Counted from the stretch's first letter, positions 17,126 to 26,497 are shown. The stretch is DNA of 64,000 nucleotides from Treponema sp. (GCA_017940255.1 JAGAZB010000048.1:1-64000), one strand, 5' to 3'. Notes: a model not told the origin generated them from the letters alone. Numbers and translations: made by a program.

Positions 17126-18478
17126 ATGGAAAATACAACAGAAAATAAAATGGGGGTTATGCCCGTTGGGAAGCTTTTGGTTCAGATTTCGCTTCCTATG
17201 ATGATTTCAATGCTGGTACAGGCGCTCTACAATATTGTAGACTCTATCTTTGTTGCTCAGATTTCGGAAAATGCGCTTACAGCTGTTTCTCTCGCCTTTC
17301 CAATTCAAAACCTTATGTTTTCTACAATCATTGGTACTGGAGTAGGTATTAATTCACTTCTTTCTATGAGACTGGGTCAGAAAGACCAGGAAGCAGTAGA
17401 CCGCACTGCCATGAACGGTATTTTGCTGGCTACAATCAGTTATGTAGTTTTCTTAATTGTTGGACTCACAGTTCCTCGTCCTTATTTTGAAAGCCAGACT
17501 AATAACCAGGAAATTATTGAATACGGAGTAACATATCTGCGTATCTGTATGATTGTTTCTTTCGGTGTATTCAGTTCAATCACTTTTGAACGGCTTTTGC
17601 AGTCTACAGGACGCACCATACTTTCTATGGCTTCCCAGCTTACAGGTGCCATCACAAACTGTATTCTTGACCCAATTATGATTTTTGGTTTACTGGGCTG
17701 TCCGCGTATGGGTATTGCCGGTGCTGCATGGGCCACAGTAATTGGTCAGATTGCAGCAGGAATTGTTTCCCTCATTTTGAATATCACAAAGAACAAGGAA
17801 ATTAAGTTTGAACTTAAAGGACTTATTCCAAGCGGAAAAATCATCTGGGATATTTACAAGGTTGGTATTCCTTCAATTTTATTAGGTTCAATTGGTTCTT
17901 TCCTCACATATCTTTTGAACCTGATTCTGGGAGCCTTCTCTACCACAGCAATTGCCGTTTATGGAGTTTACTTTAAGCTGCAGAGCTTTATTTTTATGCC
18001 TGTATTCGGCTTGAACAACGGTATTGTTCCAATTGTTGCCTACAACTACGGAGCAAAACACAAGGACCGCATTCTTCGCGCCATCAAACTGTGTGCAATT
18101 GCCGCCTTTACAATCATGATGATTGGTTTACTGATTTTTGAATTCCTGCCACGACTCCTTTTAGGAATGTTCAACGCTTCAGAAGAAATGCTCCGCATAG
18201 GAATTCCAGCACTCAGAATTATTGCCCTGCACTTCCCTATTGCAGCCCTTTCCATCACTTTTATTTCGGTATTCCAGTCTATGGGCCGAGGTTTATTCAG
18301 CATGATTACATCATTTATCCGTCAGATAATTGTACTTCTTCCTGCTGCATATCTTCTTTCTCTCACTGGAAACATTAACAACATCTGGTGGGCCTTTGTT
18401 CTTGCAGAAACAGCCTCTCTTATATGCTGCGTCTTTGGTTTTAAAAACGTATACAAAACACAAATTAGCACGTTATAA
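17126..18478 (+). CDS. MATE-family multidrug/sodium antiporter
   Basis: 450-residue integral membrane protein with about 12 hydrophobic segments in two homologous halves. It begins with the typical MATE motif (LLVQISLPMMISMLVQALYNIVDSIFVAQI). It exports drugs or metabolites in exchange for Na+ or H+; the substrate is unknown. The start ATG 17126 has no Shine-Dalgarno sequence; an extended -10 (TGA-TAAAAT, 17108-17116) lies 9 nt upstream, so the transcript is probably leaderless. The HD-GYP gene starts 8 bp after its stop, so the two may be cotranscribed. Confidence 0.93.
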   Translation: MENTTENKMGVMPVGKLLVQISLPMMISMLVQALYNIVDSIFVAQISENALTAVSLAFPIQNLMFSTIIGTGVGINSLLSMRLGQKDQEAVDRTAMNGILLATISYVVFLIVGLTVPRPYFESQTNNQEIIEYGVTYLRICMIVSFGVFSSITFERLLQSTGRTILSMASQLTGAITNCILDPIMIFGLLGCPRMGIAGAAWATVIGQIAAGIVSLILNITKNKEIKFELKGLIPSGKIIWDIYKVGIPSILLGSIGSFLTYLLNLILGAFSTTAIAVYGVYFKLQSFIFMPVFGLNNGIVPIVAYNYGAKHKDRILRAIKLCAIAAFTIMMIGLLIFEFLPRLLLGMFNASEEMLRIGIPALRIIALHFPIAALSITFISVFQSMGRGLFSMITSFIRQIIVLLPAAYLLSLTGNINNIWWAFVLAETASLICCVFGFKNVYKTQISTL

Positions 18479-18486
18479 TAGAGGTA

Positions 18487-20145
18487 ATGAAATATGTATT
18501 TCTGGCGATTCAATATATATGCGTCCTCAGCCTTTTCAATGAAACAATTTACCTGGTAAAACATTGGAAATCGATGCTGTATTCATATTTAATTCTCAAT
18601 TGTCTTGTAGGATTTTTGAATACACTCGGCTATCTGGCCGCATTATATGCAGAAACGCTGGAATCATACATAACTGCGATTCAGCTTTCATACGGAGGGC
18701 GAGTCTGGTACACCTTCACCCTCCTTTTATTTACCGCGGAATTATGTAAAAAAAAGTTCCCGACAATCATCAAATCAATTCTAATTCTTTTTTCTACCGC
18801 AACCTTTGTTCTTGTAATCACAGTAAGAAAGCATAATTTATATTATCTGATTTCGGGATTTTCTATGGACGGCTACTTTCCCCGCCTGATTTGGGAACGC
18901 GGCCCCTGGTATAACATTTTTATGCTGGTTCAGATTGTTTTAATGACAATCATTTTCTTCTGGCTTTTTGATGAATTCAGAAAGGTTAAAAATCCCACTG
19001 AAAAAAAGAAATTTCTGATGGTCATTTTTTCTATGATTATGCAGTCACTTTTCTTTGTCCTTGAAATGGTTGGCATAAAGGGAGTAAAAGGCTACTACGA
19101 TCTTACAATGATTGGTTGTATGATTGGAACCATCTTCATTTATATTGCCATTCTGCGTTTTGATTTAATGGAAACCCGCCAGCTTGCAGAAAAATTTATG
19201 ATAGACAGGCTTTCGGAAGGAATTATTGCCACAGATAACGATGGTGTAATTCAGTATTTTAATCAGCCTGCAAAAAATCTTTTTCCAGAATTAAAAATTG
19301 GTGATAAACAAATTCCAGATAAAATCAAAAAAATGCTTGAAGACGGCAAAAAGATGAAAAACGAACTGTTTGATGAACACTTTTCCATTGAAAAAAGGAT
19401 TTATCTTGCCGAAGAAAATGATTTAATCCGAGATGATAAAAGTTTTGGAAAGATTTACACACTTATTGATGAAACAGAACATATCCGCTACATGAAGGAA
19501 AAGGAAAACCTTAGAGTAAAGCAGCTGGAAATTAACAATTATAAAAAACAGATTCGCATGGGAAATGAAACAATATTCTCAATTGCTAATGCTGTTGAAG
19601 CCCGCGATAAAATGACAGGCCGCCATTCTTTAAGGGTTTCTGAATATGCAGTTTTGATTGCGGAAGAATTAGGATTTTCAACTGATGAAATGGAACAACT
19701 GCGTAAAACAGGCTTGCTGCATGACATTGGAAAAATTGGTGTTCCAGATTCAATTTTAACAAAACCTTCCAGCCTTACAGAAGAAGAATATGAAATAATG
19801 AAAACTCACACTACAATTGGAAGTGAAATTCTAAAGGACTTTACATTTATTCCGCATGTAGATGAGGGGGCAAAATTCCATCACGAACGCTACGATGGAA
19901 AGGGGTATCCTTCAGGTTTGAAGGGAGAAGATATTCCTCTTAATGCCCGCATAATTGGAATTGCAGATGCCTTTGATGCCATGACGGCAAACCGAACCTA
20001 CCGCAAGGCAATGAATATTGAAGATGTAAAAAAGGAAATAAAAAAGTGTTCGGGTACTCAGTTTGATCCAAAACTGGCAGAAATCCTCCTGAAGCTTATA
20101 GAAAGCGGAAAGATTCATCCTGCCAGCAAGGCTTCTGCATTATAA
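18487..20145 (+). CDS. 7TM sensor with HD-GYP cyclic-di-GMP phosphodiesterase domain
   Basis: 552-residue membrane protein. Seven hydrophobic segments (about 1-225, histidine-kinase N-terminal 7TM type) are followed by a PAS-like sensor (MIDRLSEGIIATDNDGVIQYFN, about 238-340), a helical linker and an HD-GYP domain (about 365-545). The metal and signature residues are intact: HSLRVSEYA, LLHDIGKIGVPD, HHERYDGKGYPSGLKG, ADAFDAMT. It should hydrolyse cyclic-di-GMP in response to a membrane or intracellular signal, affecting motility or adhesion. It lies 8 bp after the MATE gene. A second protein of the same plan is at 28865. Confidence 0.9.
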   Translation: MKYVFLAIQYICVLSLFNETIYLVKHWKSMLYSYLILNCLVGFLNTLGYLAALYAETLESYITAIQLSYGGRVWYTFTLLLFTAELCKKKFPTIIKSILILFSTATFVLVITVRKHNLYYLISGFSMDGYFPRLIWERGPWYNIFMLVQIVLMTIIFFWLFDEFRKVKNPTEKKKFLMVIFSMIMQSLFFVLEMVGIKGVKGYYDLTMIGCMIGTIFIYIAILRFDLMETRQLAEKFMIDRLSEGIIATDNDGVIQYFNQPAKNLFPELKIGDKQIPDKIKKMLEDGKKMKNELFDEHFSIEKRIYLAEENDLIRDDKSFGKIYTLIDETEHIRYMKEKENLRVKQLEINNYKKQIRMGNETIFSIANAVEARDKMTGRHSLRVSEYAVLIAEELGFSTDEMEQLRKTGLLHDIGKIGVPDSILTKPSSLTEEEYEIMKTHTTIGSEILKDFTFIPHVDEGAKFHHERYDGKGYPSGLKGEDIPLNARIIGIADAFDAMTANRTYRKAMNIEDVKKEIKKCSGTQFDPKLAEILLKLIESGKIHPASKASAL

Positions 20146-20221
20146 ATTTACCCTAACAAAAAATGGCTCCCAGTCACGATAACGGCTTTTCGAAACCGCG
20201 GACTAGTCCGCTAGGCGCTGA

Positions 20222-22060
20222 TTAGAATTTATATTCAGCAGAAAGATTTACGAAAGAATTATTTTCCCAGGACTTGAATTCACTGTTATCATCACCGCAC
20301 CAGATGTACATTCCGCTTGCGGCAAGAGTAAGGTTTTGATCAGCCTTGAAAGAAAGCTTTGGCATTACTACTAAATCTTTGTTTTCAAATCCGTACAATA
20401 CAGTTACTTCTGGAGCAATTTTGTCGTTCATAAAGCTTGTTGTAAAATTGCAGACAAGCTTGTTGTTTGAATAACCGTTTGCAGCATAATCTACGTCCAA
20501 AAGTCCTGAATCAAGGTTTGTGTCACAATCACTTCCGTGAAGGATGAAGGTACCAGTTTCCTGAACGTTCAGGTTAGCATTCCAGAAAGGAAGGTCGATG
20601 TCAAAACCGCCAAGCCAGGCAATAGAATTATTGTGAACCCAAGGATCTGTACCGTCTGTATCATCAGTCAGGTTATAGGCAAACTCGCCGCGTACATTAA
20701 AGTGCCAGATGATAGAAGAAGCTTCCAGTCCGAAAGTCTGCTTTTTGTCATAAGCAAGGAACTTGTCTTCATCAGATGCCTGACCATTTGTAAGATAAGA
20801 AGCGATAAAGGAATCTACTTTGCTTGCATTAAAGCTTGGCTGCTTGTACCAGCCATTGTAATAGCTGATTCCCATATCAACCATGCCAAGAGTCCAGGTT
20901 GCACGGCCGCCAAACTGGCCGTATTTAAGAGACCAGAGGTCAGGATAAATTACACTTGGGTCAGAAGAAAGTGTACTTGCGTATGTAAGGGCATAGAGAT
21001 AGGCTTCTCCAGCACTTTCCAATTCATCTTTGATAGATTCAGCATCAAAACCGGCTTCTTCGCAGGCAGCCTGATAAGCACCTTTTGTTTCGGCAAGGTT
21101 AACTTTGTAGTAGCCTTTGTTTGCGGCTTCAAGGGCACTTTCCAAAGCAGAAGTATTATTCGAAATGATATTTTCTATAACAGCCGCTTTCTGTTCATCG
21201 GTCATGCTGCTATAACCTGGAACTGCCAGAGTGGCATACTGTTGGGCGGCGGCCTTGATTGCTGTGTTGTAAGCTGTTTCTGCGGCTGCGTATTCTGCAT
21301 AAAGAGCGCTCAAAGTTCCGGCAGTGGCAGTAGCAGTAGTGTAGCGGGTAAAGGAATCTGCAACATAAGAAGTAGCATCAACAGTTACCAGACTTGTGAG
21401 TGAAGAAACCTGAGCGGGAGTCCAGCGGCCACTTGTGGCAAAACGGTCTACCGGCAGGAATGGAGTGTAAACGCCTTCTATGTTCAGGTTTGCAAAAGGA
21501 AGACTTACAAGGCCGCGAACCATTGGAGTGCTGATGCGGCGGTCCAGGTAATCTGGGATGATAAAGTCGGTGTAGTCATCTGCGTTGAAGTTGTCTAAAA
21601 CGTGAAGCTTGTCGCCTTTACCCCAGACAAGCTTCATTTTTCCGGCTTCTAGAGTAAAGTAATCTCCAAAACGGCCGCGCAAAACAAGTTCGTCTATTAC
21701 GTCTTCTGGGTGGGCCTGGATTCGGTCTGCATCTACGCAGAGAGAAAGCTCCATGTCAGATTTGTTGCCGCTGTAGCTAAGGTCTACTGTGGCGGAAGGG
21801 GTTGCTTCCATTTCAATTTTCTCGGCGGCAGAGTCAGAGTCGTCATCGGAAGAGGTGTCTACGTAGGCACGAAGGTCTAAAGAAGCGGAACCGCTTACTT
21901 CCAGCTTTGAGCCGGAGCCCAGGGCGCCAGCAGAAGAATCTTCTCCAAAAGAATCATCGAATCCGCCAAAGTCGTCAAAATCCTGGGCGAAGGCGGCACT
22001 TGTACCAAGCCACATTGTAAGGGCGGCGGTTAGTAATAAAAGTTTATTTGTTTGTTTCAT
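20222..22060 (-). CDS. Outer-membrane porin-like beta-barrel of the MMPL/LolA-like operon
   Basis: 612-residue protein. A signal peptide (LLLLTAALTMWLGTSAAFA) is followed at the mature N-terminus by an acidic-aromatic stretch (QDFDDFGGFDDSFGEDSS, residues 26-43), then many amphipathic beta strands ending in the outer-membrane sorting signature SAEYKF. An Ala/Tyr-rich helical insertion (about 215-350) interrupts the barrel, probably as an extracellular or plug domain. The pairing with an MMPL exporter and a LolA-like protein resembles the DUF1302-type porin clusters associated with lipid export. It is the last gene of the operon; the repeat 22088-22285 separates it from the LolA-like gene. The FDDFG motif also occurs in the MMPL protein. 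Confidence 0.75.
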   Translation of the reverse strand: MKQTNKLLLLTAALTMWLGTSAAFAQDFDDFGGFDDSFGEDSSAGALGSGSKLEVSGSASLDLRAYVDTSSDDDSDSAAEKIEMEATPSATVDLSYSGNKSDMELSLCVDADRIQAHPEDVIDELVLRGRFGDYFTLEAGKMKLVWGKGDKLHVLDNFNADDYTDFIIPDYLDRRISTPMVRGLVSLPFANLNIEGVYTPFLPVDRFATSGRWTPAQVSSLTSLVTVDATSYVADSFTRYTTATATAGTLSALYAEYAAAETAYNTAIKAAAQQYATLAVPGYSSMTDEQKAAVIENIISNNTSALESALEAANKGYYKVNLAETKGAYQAACEEAGFDAESIKDELESAGEAYLYALTYASTLSSDPSVIYPDLWSLKYGQFGGRATWTLGMVDMGISYYNGWYKQPSFNASKVDSFIASYLTNGQASDEDKFLAYDKKQTFGLEASSIIWHFNVRGEFAYNLTDDTDGTDPWVHNNSIAWLGGFDIDLPFWNANLNVQETGTFILHGSDCDTNLDSGLLDVDYAANGYSNNKLVCNFTTSFMNDKIAPEVTVLYGFENKDLVVMPKLSFKADQNLTLAASGMYIWCGDDNSEFKSWENNSFVNLSAEYKF

Positions 22061-22087
22061 TTTTATGCCTCAATTAAATGTAAATTA

Positions 22088-22285
22088 AGAAAATGCGTTA
22101 GCGATGGGAGCCCCTGCGAAGCAGCCGACCGCAGCGGGCGGTGGCGAGTTTTCCCAAGAAAACTCGGTGAGGTCGCCTGCGACCGACTTGAGTCTATCGA
22201 AACCACTGCCCGCGAGGACGGTGAGCGTTAGCGAAGGGCGGACGTAGCGACCACCCGCGGAGCAAAGCGGAGCGGGTGGGAACGC
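22088..22285. repeat. GC-rich repeat cluster inside the MMPL operon
   Basis: No gene is seen in this spacer. It contains the palindrome GCGAGTTTTCCCAAGAAAACTC (22144-22165), the element TTGAGTCTATCGAAACCAC (22189-22206, related to 31874-31898), and GC-rich blocks ending CACCCGCGGAGC..GCGGAGCGGGTG (about 22252-22278) that can pair. As it lies between two cotranscribed genes it may modulate expression of the porin. Confidence 0.65.
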
Positions 22286-22295
22286 CCTCTATAAC

Positions 22296-23087
22296 CTACT
22301 TTCCTGTTGTCAAAAAGTTCTGTGTAAAGTAGCGGGCTGGGATTTCTTTATCCAGAGCGACAACCTTGGCAATTTTAAGAGTTGTGCTGTGGCCGGTCTG
22401 AACGTTTGTAAGCTTGTTTTCCATTGGCATGTCGTAGCCCTGAATCTTCTGAATGTCCAGAACTTCAAGCACCTTAATGAGCTTGTCGTTTTTGTCGTAC
22501 ATTTCTGTGTGGATTGGATACATTGTTTCCTTGTCGACCCAAACAATGCGGTAGTTATACTGAGTGCCCTTTTTATCCAGAGGAATCTCTTTAATAACAT
22601 AGCAGTCGTAAGTTTTGCCGCTTTCTACCTGTTTCTGCTCGTCGCGCAGGTACTGGTGCTCGTCTTCGCTTACATCGCGGGTGGTAAGATCATCATAGCT
22701 GGCGTCTGAGCCCATAAATGCCTTGGAACCTTCGCTGGAATTTACACGGCGAACCGATTTGAGGGCCGGCAGATAAATGTGTTTTTCGTCTGGGCCGTTG
22801 TCGTCTGTAATCTGGAGGAAGCGGGTTCCCTTGTTTGTACCGGTTTTGAAATCCATTACGATGTAGGTTTTTGCACCGTCTTCTTTTCCGTACTCGCGGA
22901 AGCCGTTTGCATCGGAAGTTCCGTTTTTATCGGTCAAAATCATGTAAACATCGGTTACTGAATAGGCCGGCTTTTTAAAGTCTGCAACCTTGTTCATAAT
23001 CTCGTTACCCTTTTCGTCTGCAAAGGCGAAGCCGTTCAAAACTGCAAGTGCTGCAGCAACCATTGTAATTTTTCTTGTAATTTTCAT
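22296..23087 (-). CDS. LolA-like outer-membrane lipoprotein-sorting protein
   Basis: 263-residue exported protein with signal peptide MKITRKITMVAAALAVLNGFAFA. The rest is rich in beta strands, with motifs typical of the COG2834 LolA-like family found beside MMPL exporters: GTRFLQITDDNGPDEKHIYLPALKSVRRV, the stretch around FMGSDASYDDL, and YRIVWVDKETMYPIHTEMY. Such proteins are thought to carry a lipid or lipid-modified cargo across the periplasm from the exporter. It sits between the MMPL gene and the porin. The cargo is unknown. Confidence 0.85.
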   Translation of the reverse strand: MKITRKITMVAAALAVLNGFAFADEKGNEIMNKVADFKKPAYSVTDVYMILTDKNGTSDANGFREYGKEDGAKTYIVMDFKTGTNKGTRFLQITDDNGPDEKHIYLPALKSVRRVNSSEGSKAFMGSDASYDDLTTRDVSEDEHQYLRDEQKQVESGKTYDCYVIKEIPLDKKGTQYNYRIVWVDKETMYPIHTEMYDKNDKLIKVLEVLDIQKIQGYDMPMENKLTNVQTGHSTTLKIAKVVALDKEIPARYFTQNFLTTGK

Positions 23088-23109
23088 ATAAAATCTCCTA
23101 TATTTTCAG

Positions 23110-23182
23110 CAAAGGAGGGGGAAGTCTCCCCCTACGCTCGCACTTTGTTGCTCGCTACCCTCTCTCCTAGGGCTACGCCCTA
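23110..23182. repeat. Partial copy of the prfA-flanking repeat
   Basis: It starts AAAGGAGGGGGAAGTCTCCC at 23111-23130 followed by CCTACGCTCGC, matching the start of the repeat at 1336, and continues with GCTACCCTCTCTCC and TAGGGCTACGCCCTA. It lies between the MMPL gene and the LolA-like gene of one operon. Confidence 0.7.
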
Positions 23183-23190
23183 AAACCCTT

Positions 23191-26058
23191 CTACTTCGAA
23201 CCTTTCGAAATAAATTTAGGCGCGTACATATTTAAGAAGCCCGGAATAACTGTCATTGCAAGGAAGCTTGATGTAAACATTACGATTGCAACCAGGATTC
23301 CTATGTAGCGCAAAACTACGAACTTACTGAAGCACAAAACCAAAAAGCCGAAGCCTACTGCAATTGCGTTTGTTACAATTCCGTGTCCGCTCTTGCGGAA
23401 GGTCATTCTTGTAACCTCTTCCAGATCATCAGATTTTGCTCGTTCTTCCTTGTAGGTGGTCATAAAGTGGATTGTGTAGTCAATTCCAACTCCAACTGCT
23501 ACCGATGCAATAATACTTGTTACCAAATCCAAATTGATTCCAGCAAAGCCCATTACCATGTAGTTCAGGATGATTGCCAAAGCCAGTGGAACGGCACCAA
23601 GAAGTCCTGCCCAGCCGCTCTTGAAGGCCAGGGCGATAATTACGAATACACAAAGTAGTGAAATCAAAAGGCTTGTAAGCTGACTTGATACAATCATCTT
23701 TGTCATTGTGTATTCCATTTCGGCAGTTCCGGTTGGTTCAAGTGTGTAGCCTTCAGGGAAGTGCTCCTGGGCAAACTTCTGGGCGGCGGCAATAATTTCT
23801 CCTGTTGTCTGTGTTGAATGATTGCGCAACTGAACTGTAATCCTCATTACCTGTGGATTCATGTCGTCATCAACAAAGCGGTTTAGTGAACCAGAAAGCA
23901 ATGTCAGATATCCCTGTACAACTCCGGCAAGTTCTTCACGGCTTGCAACAGGATATTTTGTATAATCGTATGGAATCTCGTAATAAGCGGTTCCGTTGTA
24001 GTTCACCTGTTTTTGCAACTCGTTTACTATATCTTCTACGCTGGATGTTTTTCCGCCGGCATCAACGTAGGCCTTGTTTATCATGGCAATTACGTCTTCT
24101 ACGGTTACGGTCTGTTCAAGGGCAGCTGCGTAGGCGGTGTTAGGGTCTGTCCAGCTTGATGGGTCAAAGCTTGATGTTTCTGTGCTTTCGTCAGAAGAAT
24201 CTGCAAATTCGCTGTCGGCAAAGTCACCGAAGGTGTCGCTTTTGAAATCTCCAAATGTGTCGCTGGCAAAAGCGTCGTCAGCAAAAGAATCATCCCCGAA
24301 GTCGCCAAAATCTCCAAAATCGTCAAAGTCATCCGAACCATCCGGATTTGCAGTATTTGCTTCAATCATAGCTGCCTGATCTGCAGAAGCTGGAACATGC
24401 CAAACCTGATTGATTCGCTTAATAAAATCTGTGAAGGAAACAATCTTTCCAACATCAGGGAATTCTTTTTCCATATAATTCTGCAGGTCATCAACAGCCT
24501 TTAAGATTTCAGGATTTGTAAGACTTCCTTTTTCCGGGCCCTTTACGTTCAGGTAAAGACTGTTTGTACCGGCAAACTGCTTATCTATGTAGTTCATATC
24601 CTGACGCATATCGCAGCTTTCAGGGAAGTAATTTACCAGAGCAGTATCTATGTGCAGCATACGCAAGCCCAGTACAGAAATTCCGACCATCACAATGATT
24701 GAAAGGAAGAGACGAGGCTTTGAACCACAGAAAAAGTGGTAAATATTGTAGAGAGTGTCTCCCTGTGCTTCATCAGCTGATTTTCCACCACGAAGGCGGC
24801 GGGCATGCTCCAGTTTGCGGGCAAGTTTTTCGCTGATATTGTGTTTTTTATTTCGGCTGGCCTGAACCTTCTGTGGATTCTTAAGTAAAAGAATTGCTGG
24901 AATAAAAGTAATTGCCAAAAGCAGCGAGATTGCAACACCAACTGCGGTGAATACTGCAAAGCTGTGAAGCGGTGCAATTGGGCTTGAAATCAAAGAAATA
25001 AAACCGATTACGGTTGTAATTCCAGCCAGAAAAACGGCTCCCATAACCTCGTGCAGGCCAGAGAAAACTGCCTCGCGGTATTTTTCCTGAGTAAGATCCC
25101 CTTCTGTCATATCCAGGGCAACATAATAGTGAGTAAGCACATGGATTCCGTAAGCAGAACCAACGGCTATCAGGGCAACAGGAATTACGCTTGAAACCAG
25201 AGTGAAGGTTACGTGGAAGAGTGCCATGAGGCCCATTGTCCAGCTGGTTGCCATAACAACGGTGATAAGTGGAAGCAGGGTTCCGTCCATTGTCTTAAAA
25301 CTGAAGTAAAGTGAAAGAAGTACAACTACAATTACCAGCGGAATAAGGCGGGTAAGGTCCGCAAGCATAAAGACTCGGGAATTCTGCATAACCGTAGGGT
25401 TTCCGTAAATCTTTAAATCCAGATTGTGACCTGCAACTTCCTCATTTGCAATTTTTGTAACTGCATTAAGTGCTGCTTCCTGCATTTCGGCTTCAGAACG
25501 AATCTTCTTTTTGCCGTTAGAAGCAGCCAGTTCTTTTTCGTAGTCTAAATCATAAGGGCTCAAGGTAAGCTGCATCTGAGTTCCGGTCAGATTGTCGTTT
25601 ATAACAACACGATTATACATTGCATCCCATTCTGCAAGGCGGCTTTTAAGCTGTTCAATATCTTCCGGGCTACCAGTGTAGCTCTCTGGAATCAGCTGGC
25701 TGGCAGAAATGGATCCATCAGATTCACACACAAAATCAATATGAGTAAGAGAATCTACATCATCAATTTCGTGCAGTTCCAAAGCTCTGTCTGTAATATT
25801 TCTAATAACGTCGATATATTCTGGAGTGAGGATTGTACCATCCTTAGCTTCCATACTGATACCGATAACCATCATGCTTCCAAACTGCTCTTCTGTTTGA
25901 GAAAGCCTTGTATAAGAAGCATCTTTTTGCGGAAGGAACTGGCGGATAGAATTGTCAATTGCCAGATCCTTGATGAAAAATCCCAGCAGTCCGGTGATAA
26001 TCACACAAAGAATGATTATGAAGTGCGGATGCTTGAAAAATCGTTTAGCAAAGTTCAT
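23191..26058 (-). CDS. MMPL/RND-superfamily exporter
   Basis: 955-residue inner-membrane protein of the MMPL type with two repeats, each one helix, a periplasmic domain and five helices. The N-terminal helix is HPHFIIILCVIITGLLGFFI. Conserved segments VALIAVGSAYGIHVLTHYYVA and IIASVAVGVGIDYTIHFMTTY are the fourth-helix motifs with Gly and Asp/Tyr. The second periplasmic domain contains an acidic-aromatic low-complexity stretch of about 48 residues, near residues 573-622, made of FGDFGD-like units. Homologous exporters move lipids or hydrophobic compounds. It is the first gene of the operon with the LolA-like protein and the porin; the promoter is at 26387-26415. Confidence 0.92.
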   Translation of the reverse strand: MNFAKRFFKHPHFIIILCVIITGLLGFFIKDLAIDNSIRQFLPQKDASYTRLSQTEEQFGSMMVIGISMEAKDGTILTPEYIDVIRNITDRALELHEIDDVDSLTHIDFVCESDGSISASQLIPESYTGSPEDIEQLKSRLAEWDAMYNRVVINDNLTGTQMQLTLSPYDLDYEKELAASNGKKKIRSEAEMQEAALNAVTKIANEEVAGHNLDLKIYGNPTVMQNSRVFMLADLTRLIPLVIVVVLLSLYFSFKTMDGTLLPLITVVMATSWTMGLMALFHVTFTLVSSVIPVALIAVGSAYGIHVLTHYYVALDMTEGDLTQEKYREAVFSGLHEVMGAVFLAGITTVIGFISLISSPIAPLHSFAVFTAVGVAISLLLAITFIPAILLLKNPQKVQASRNKKHNISEKLARKLEHARRLRGGKSADEAQGDTLYNIYHFFCGSKPRLFLSIIVMVGISVLGLRMLHIDTALVNYFPESCDMRQDMNYIDKQFAGTNSLYLNVKGPEKGSLTNPEILKAVDDLQNYMEKEFPDVGKIVSFTDFIKRINQVWHVPASADQAAMIEANTANPDGSDDFDDFGDFGDFGDDSFADDAFASDTFGDFKSDTFGDFADSEFADSSDESTETSSFDPSSWTDPNTAYAAALEQTVTVEDVIAMINKAYVDAGGKTSSVEDIVNELQKQVNYNGTAYYEIPYDYTKYPVASREELAGVVQGYLTLLSGSLNRFVDDDMNPQVMRITVQLRNHSTQTTGEIIAAAQKFAQEHFPEGYTLEPTGTAEMEYTMTKMIVSSQLTSLLISLLCVFVIIALAFKSGWAGLLGAVPLALAIILNYMVMGFAGINLDLVTSIIASVAVGVGIDYTIHFMTTYKEERAKSDDLEEVTRMTFRKSGHGIVTNAIAVGFGFLVLCFSKFVVLRYIGILVAIVMFTSSFLAMTVIPGFLNMYAPKFISKGSK

Positions 26059-26106
26059 TATTTGCCCTCCATTTCAAATTAAGCGCTTTTATAATTATCT
26101 CTATCA

Positions 26107-26243
26107 GAGAAACAAAAGGTCTTCCGCTGCGCGTCCTCGAAAAATAGCGCGGTGCAAGCCGTATAAGAATTTTATAAACTGCGCTACGCGCCGGCTTGCA
26201 AGCGATTTTTCGATTCCGCTTCGCTCGCGACCTTTTGTTTCTC
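26107..26243. repeat. Nested palindromic repeat, core type B
   Basis: The outer arms GAGAAACAAAAGGTC (26107-26121) and GACCTTTTGTTTCTC (26229-26243) are perfectly complementary over 15 bp. The inner arms begin TCGAAAAAT and end CAAGCCG, matched by CGGCTTGCAAGCGATTTTTCGA at 26192-26213. The junctions are CTTCCGC (left) and CGCTTCGCTCGCG (right), as in other copies. The inner sequence resembles that at 43147-43260. It lies in the 5' untranslated region of the MMPL mRNA. Confidence 0.85.
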
Positions 26244-26349
26244 AGAGCAAGTATTTATAAAGCGTTTACTTAAACTGCTTAATTAAATAGGGAGGAGGAA
26301 AAACTTTCCTCGCGTCCCGTAACATTACATTGGTCCATAAATGTTTATC

Positions 26350-26415
26350 CGTTTAATTTCTTAAACGTTTAATCATTTACACAGATAATATAGTGATATA
26401 AAACAAAAAGGTCAA
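26350..26415 (-). promoter_or_regulatory. Promoter of the MMPL operon with operator palindrome
   Basis: On the minus strand TTGACC (26410-26415) and TATATT (26387-26392) are separated by exactly 17 bp. The perfect palindrome GTTTAATTTCTTAAAC (26351-26366) begins about 13 bp after the expected transcription start, a position suited to repression. Confidence 0.7.
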
Positions 26416-26432
26416 TAAAAATCTGATTAAAT

Positions 26433-26490
26433 GTTTAATTTTTTAAACCTTTGAACAAAAGTTGACAAAATTATTGCCTACCCTTACAAT
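26433..26490 (+). promoter_or_regulatory. Consensus promoter and operator of the ArsR-type gene
   Basis: TTGACA (26462-26467), a 17-bp spacer and TACAAT (26485-26490) form a near-consensus sigma-70 promoter. Transcription would start at about 26497, at or next to the ATG at 26498. A palindrome GTTTAATTTTTTAAAC (26433-26448) lies just upstream; it is the twin of the one at 26351. The apparent TTG start codon at 26462 is in fact the -35 box. Confidence 0.8.
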
Positions 26491-26497
26491 TAAAAAG

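Larger units (their letters stand above)
26059..26497. other. Divergent intergenic region, MMPL operon / ArsR gene
   Basis: No gene is seen in this 439-bp gap. From left to right it holds the Shine-Dalgarno sequence of the MMPL gene (GGAGGGCAAATA upstream of its start on the minus strand), a nested palindrome (26107-26243), an AT-rich control region with two GTTTAA-N4-TTAAAC palindromes, and two divergent promoters. Confidence 0.7.

Noticed and set aside
20198..20211. Perfect 14-bp palindrome GCGGACTAGTCCGC between two convergent gene ends
   Set aside because: Could be an operator or a fragment of a repeat, but there is no T-tract, no second copy in the window and no adjacent promoter to explain.
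20537..21403. 288-residue plus-strand ORF
   Set aside because: Antisense shadow of the porin gene, whose signal peptide and barrel signature are convincing.
26462..26497. TTG start of the ArsR-type gene
   Set aside because: It coincides with a consensus -35 box (TTGACA-17-TACAAT); ATG 26498 fits the transcript start.
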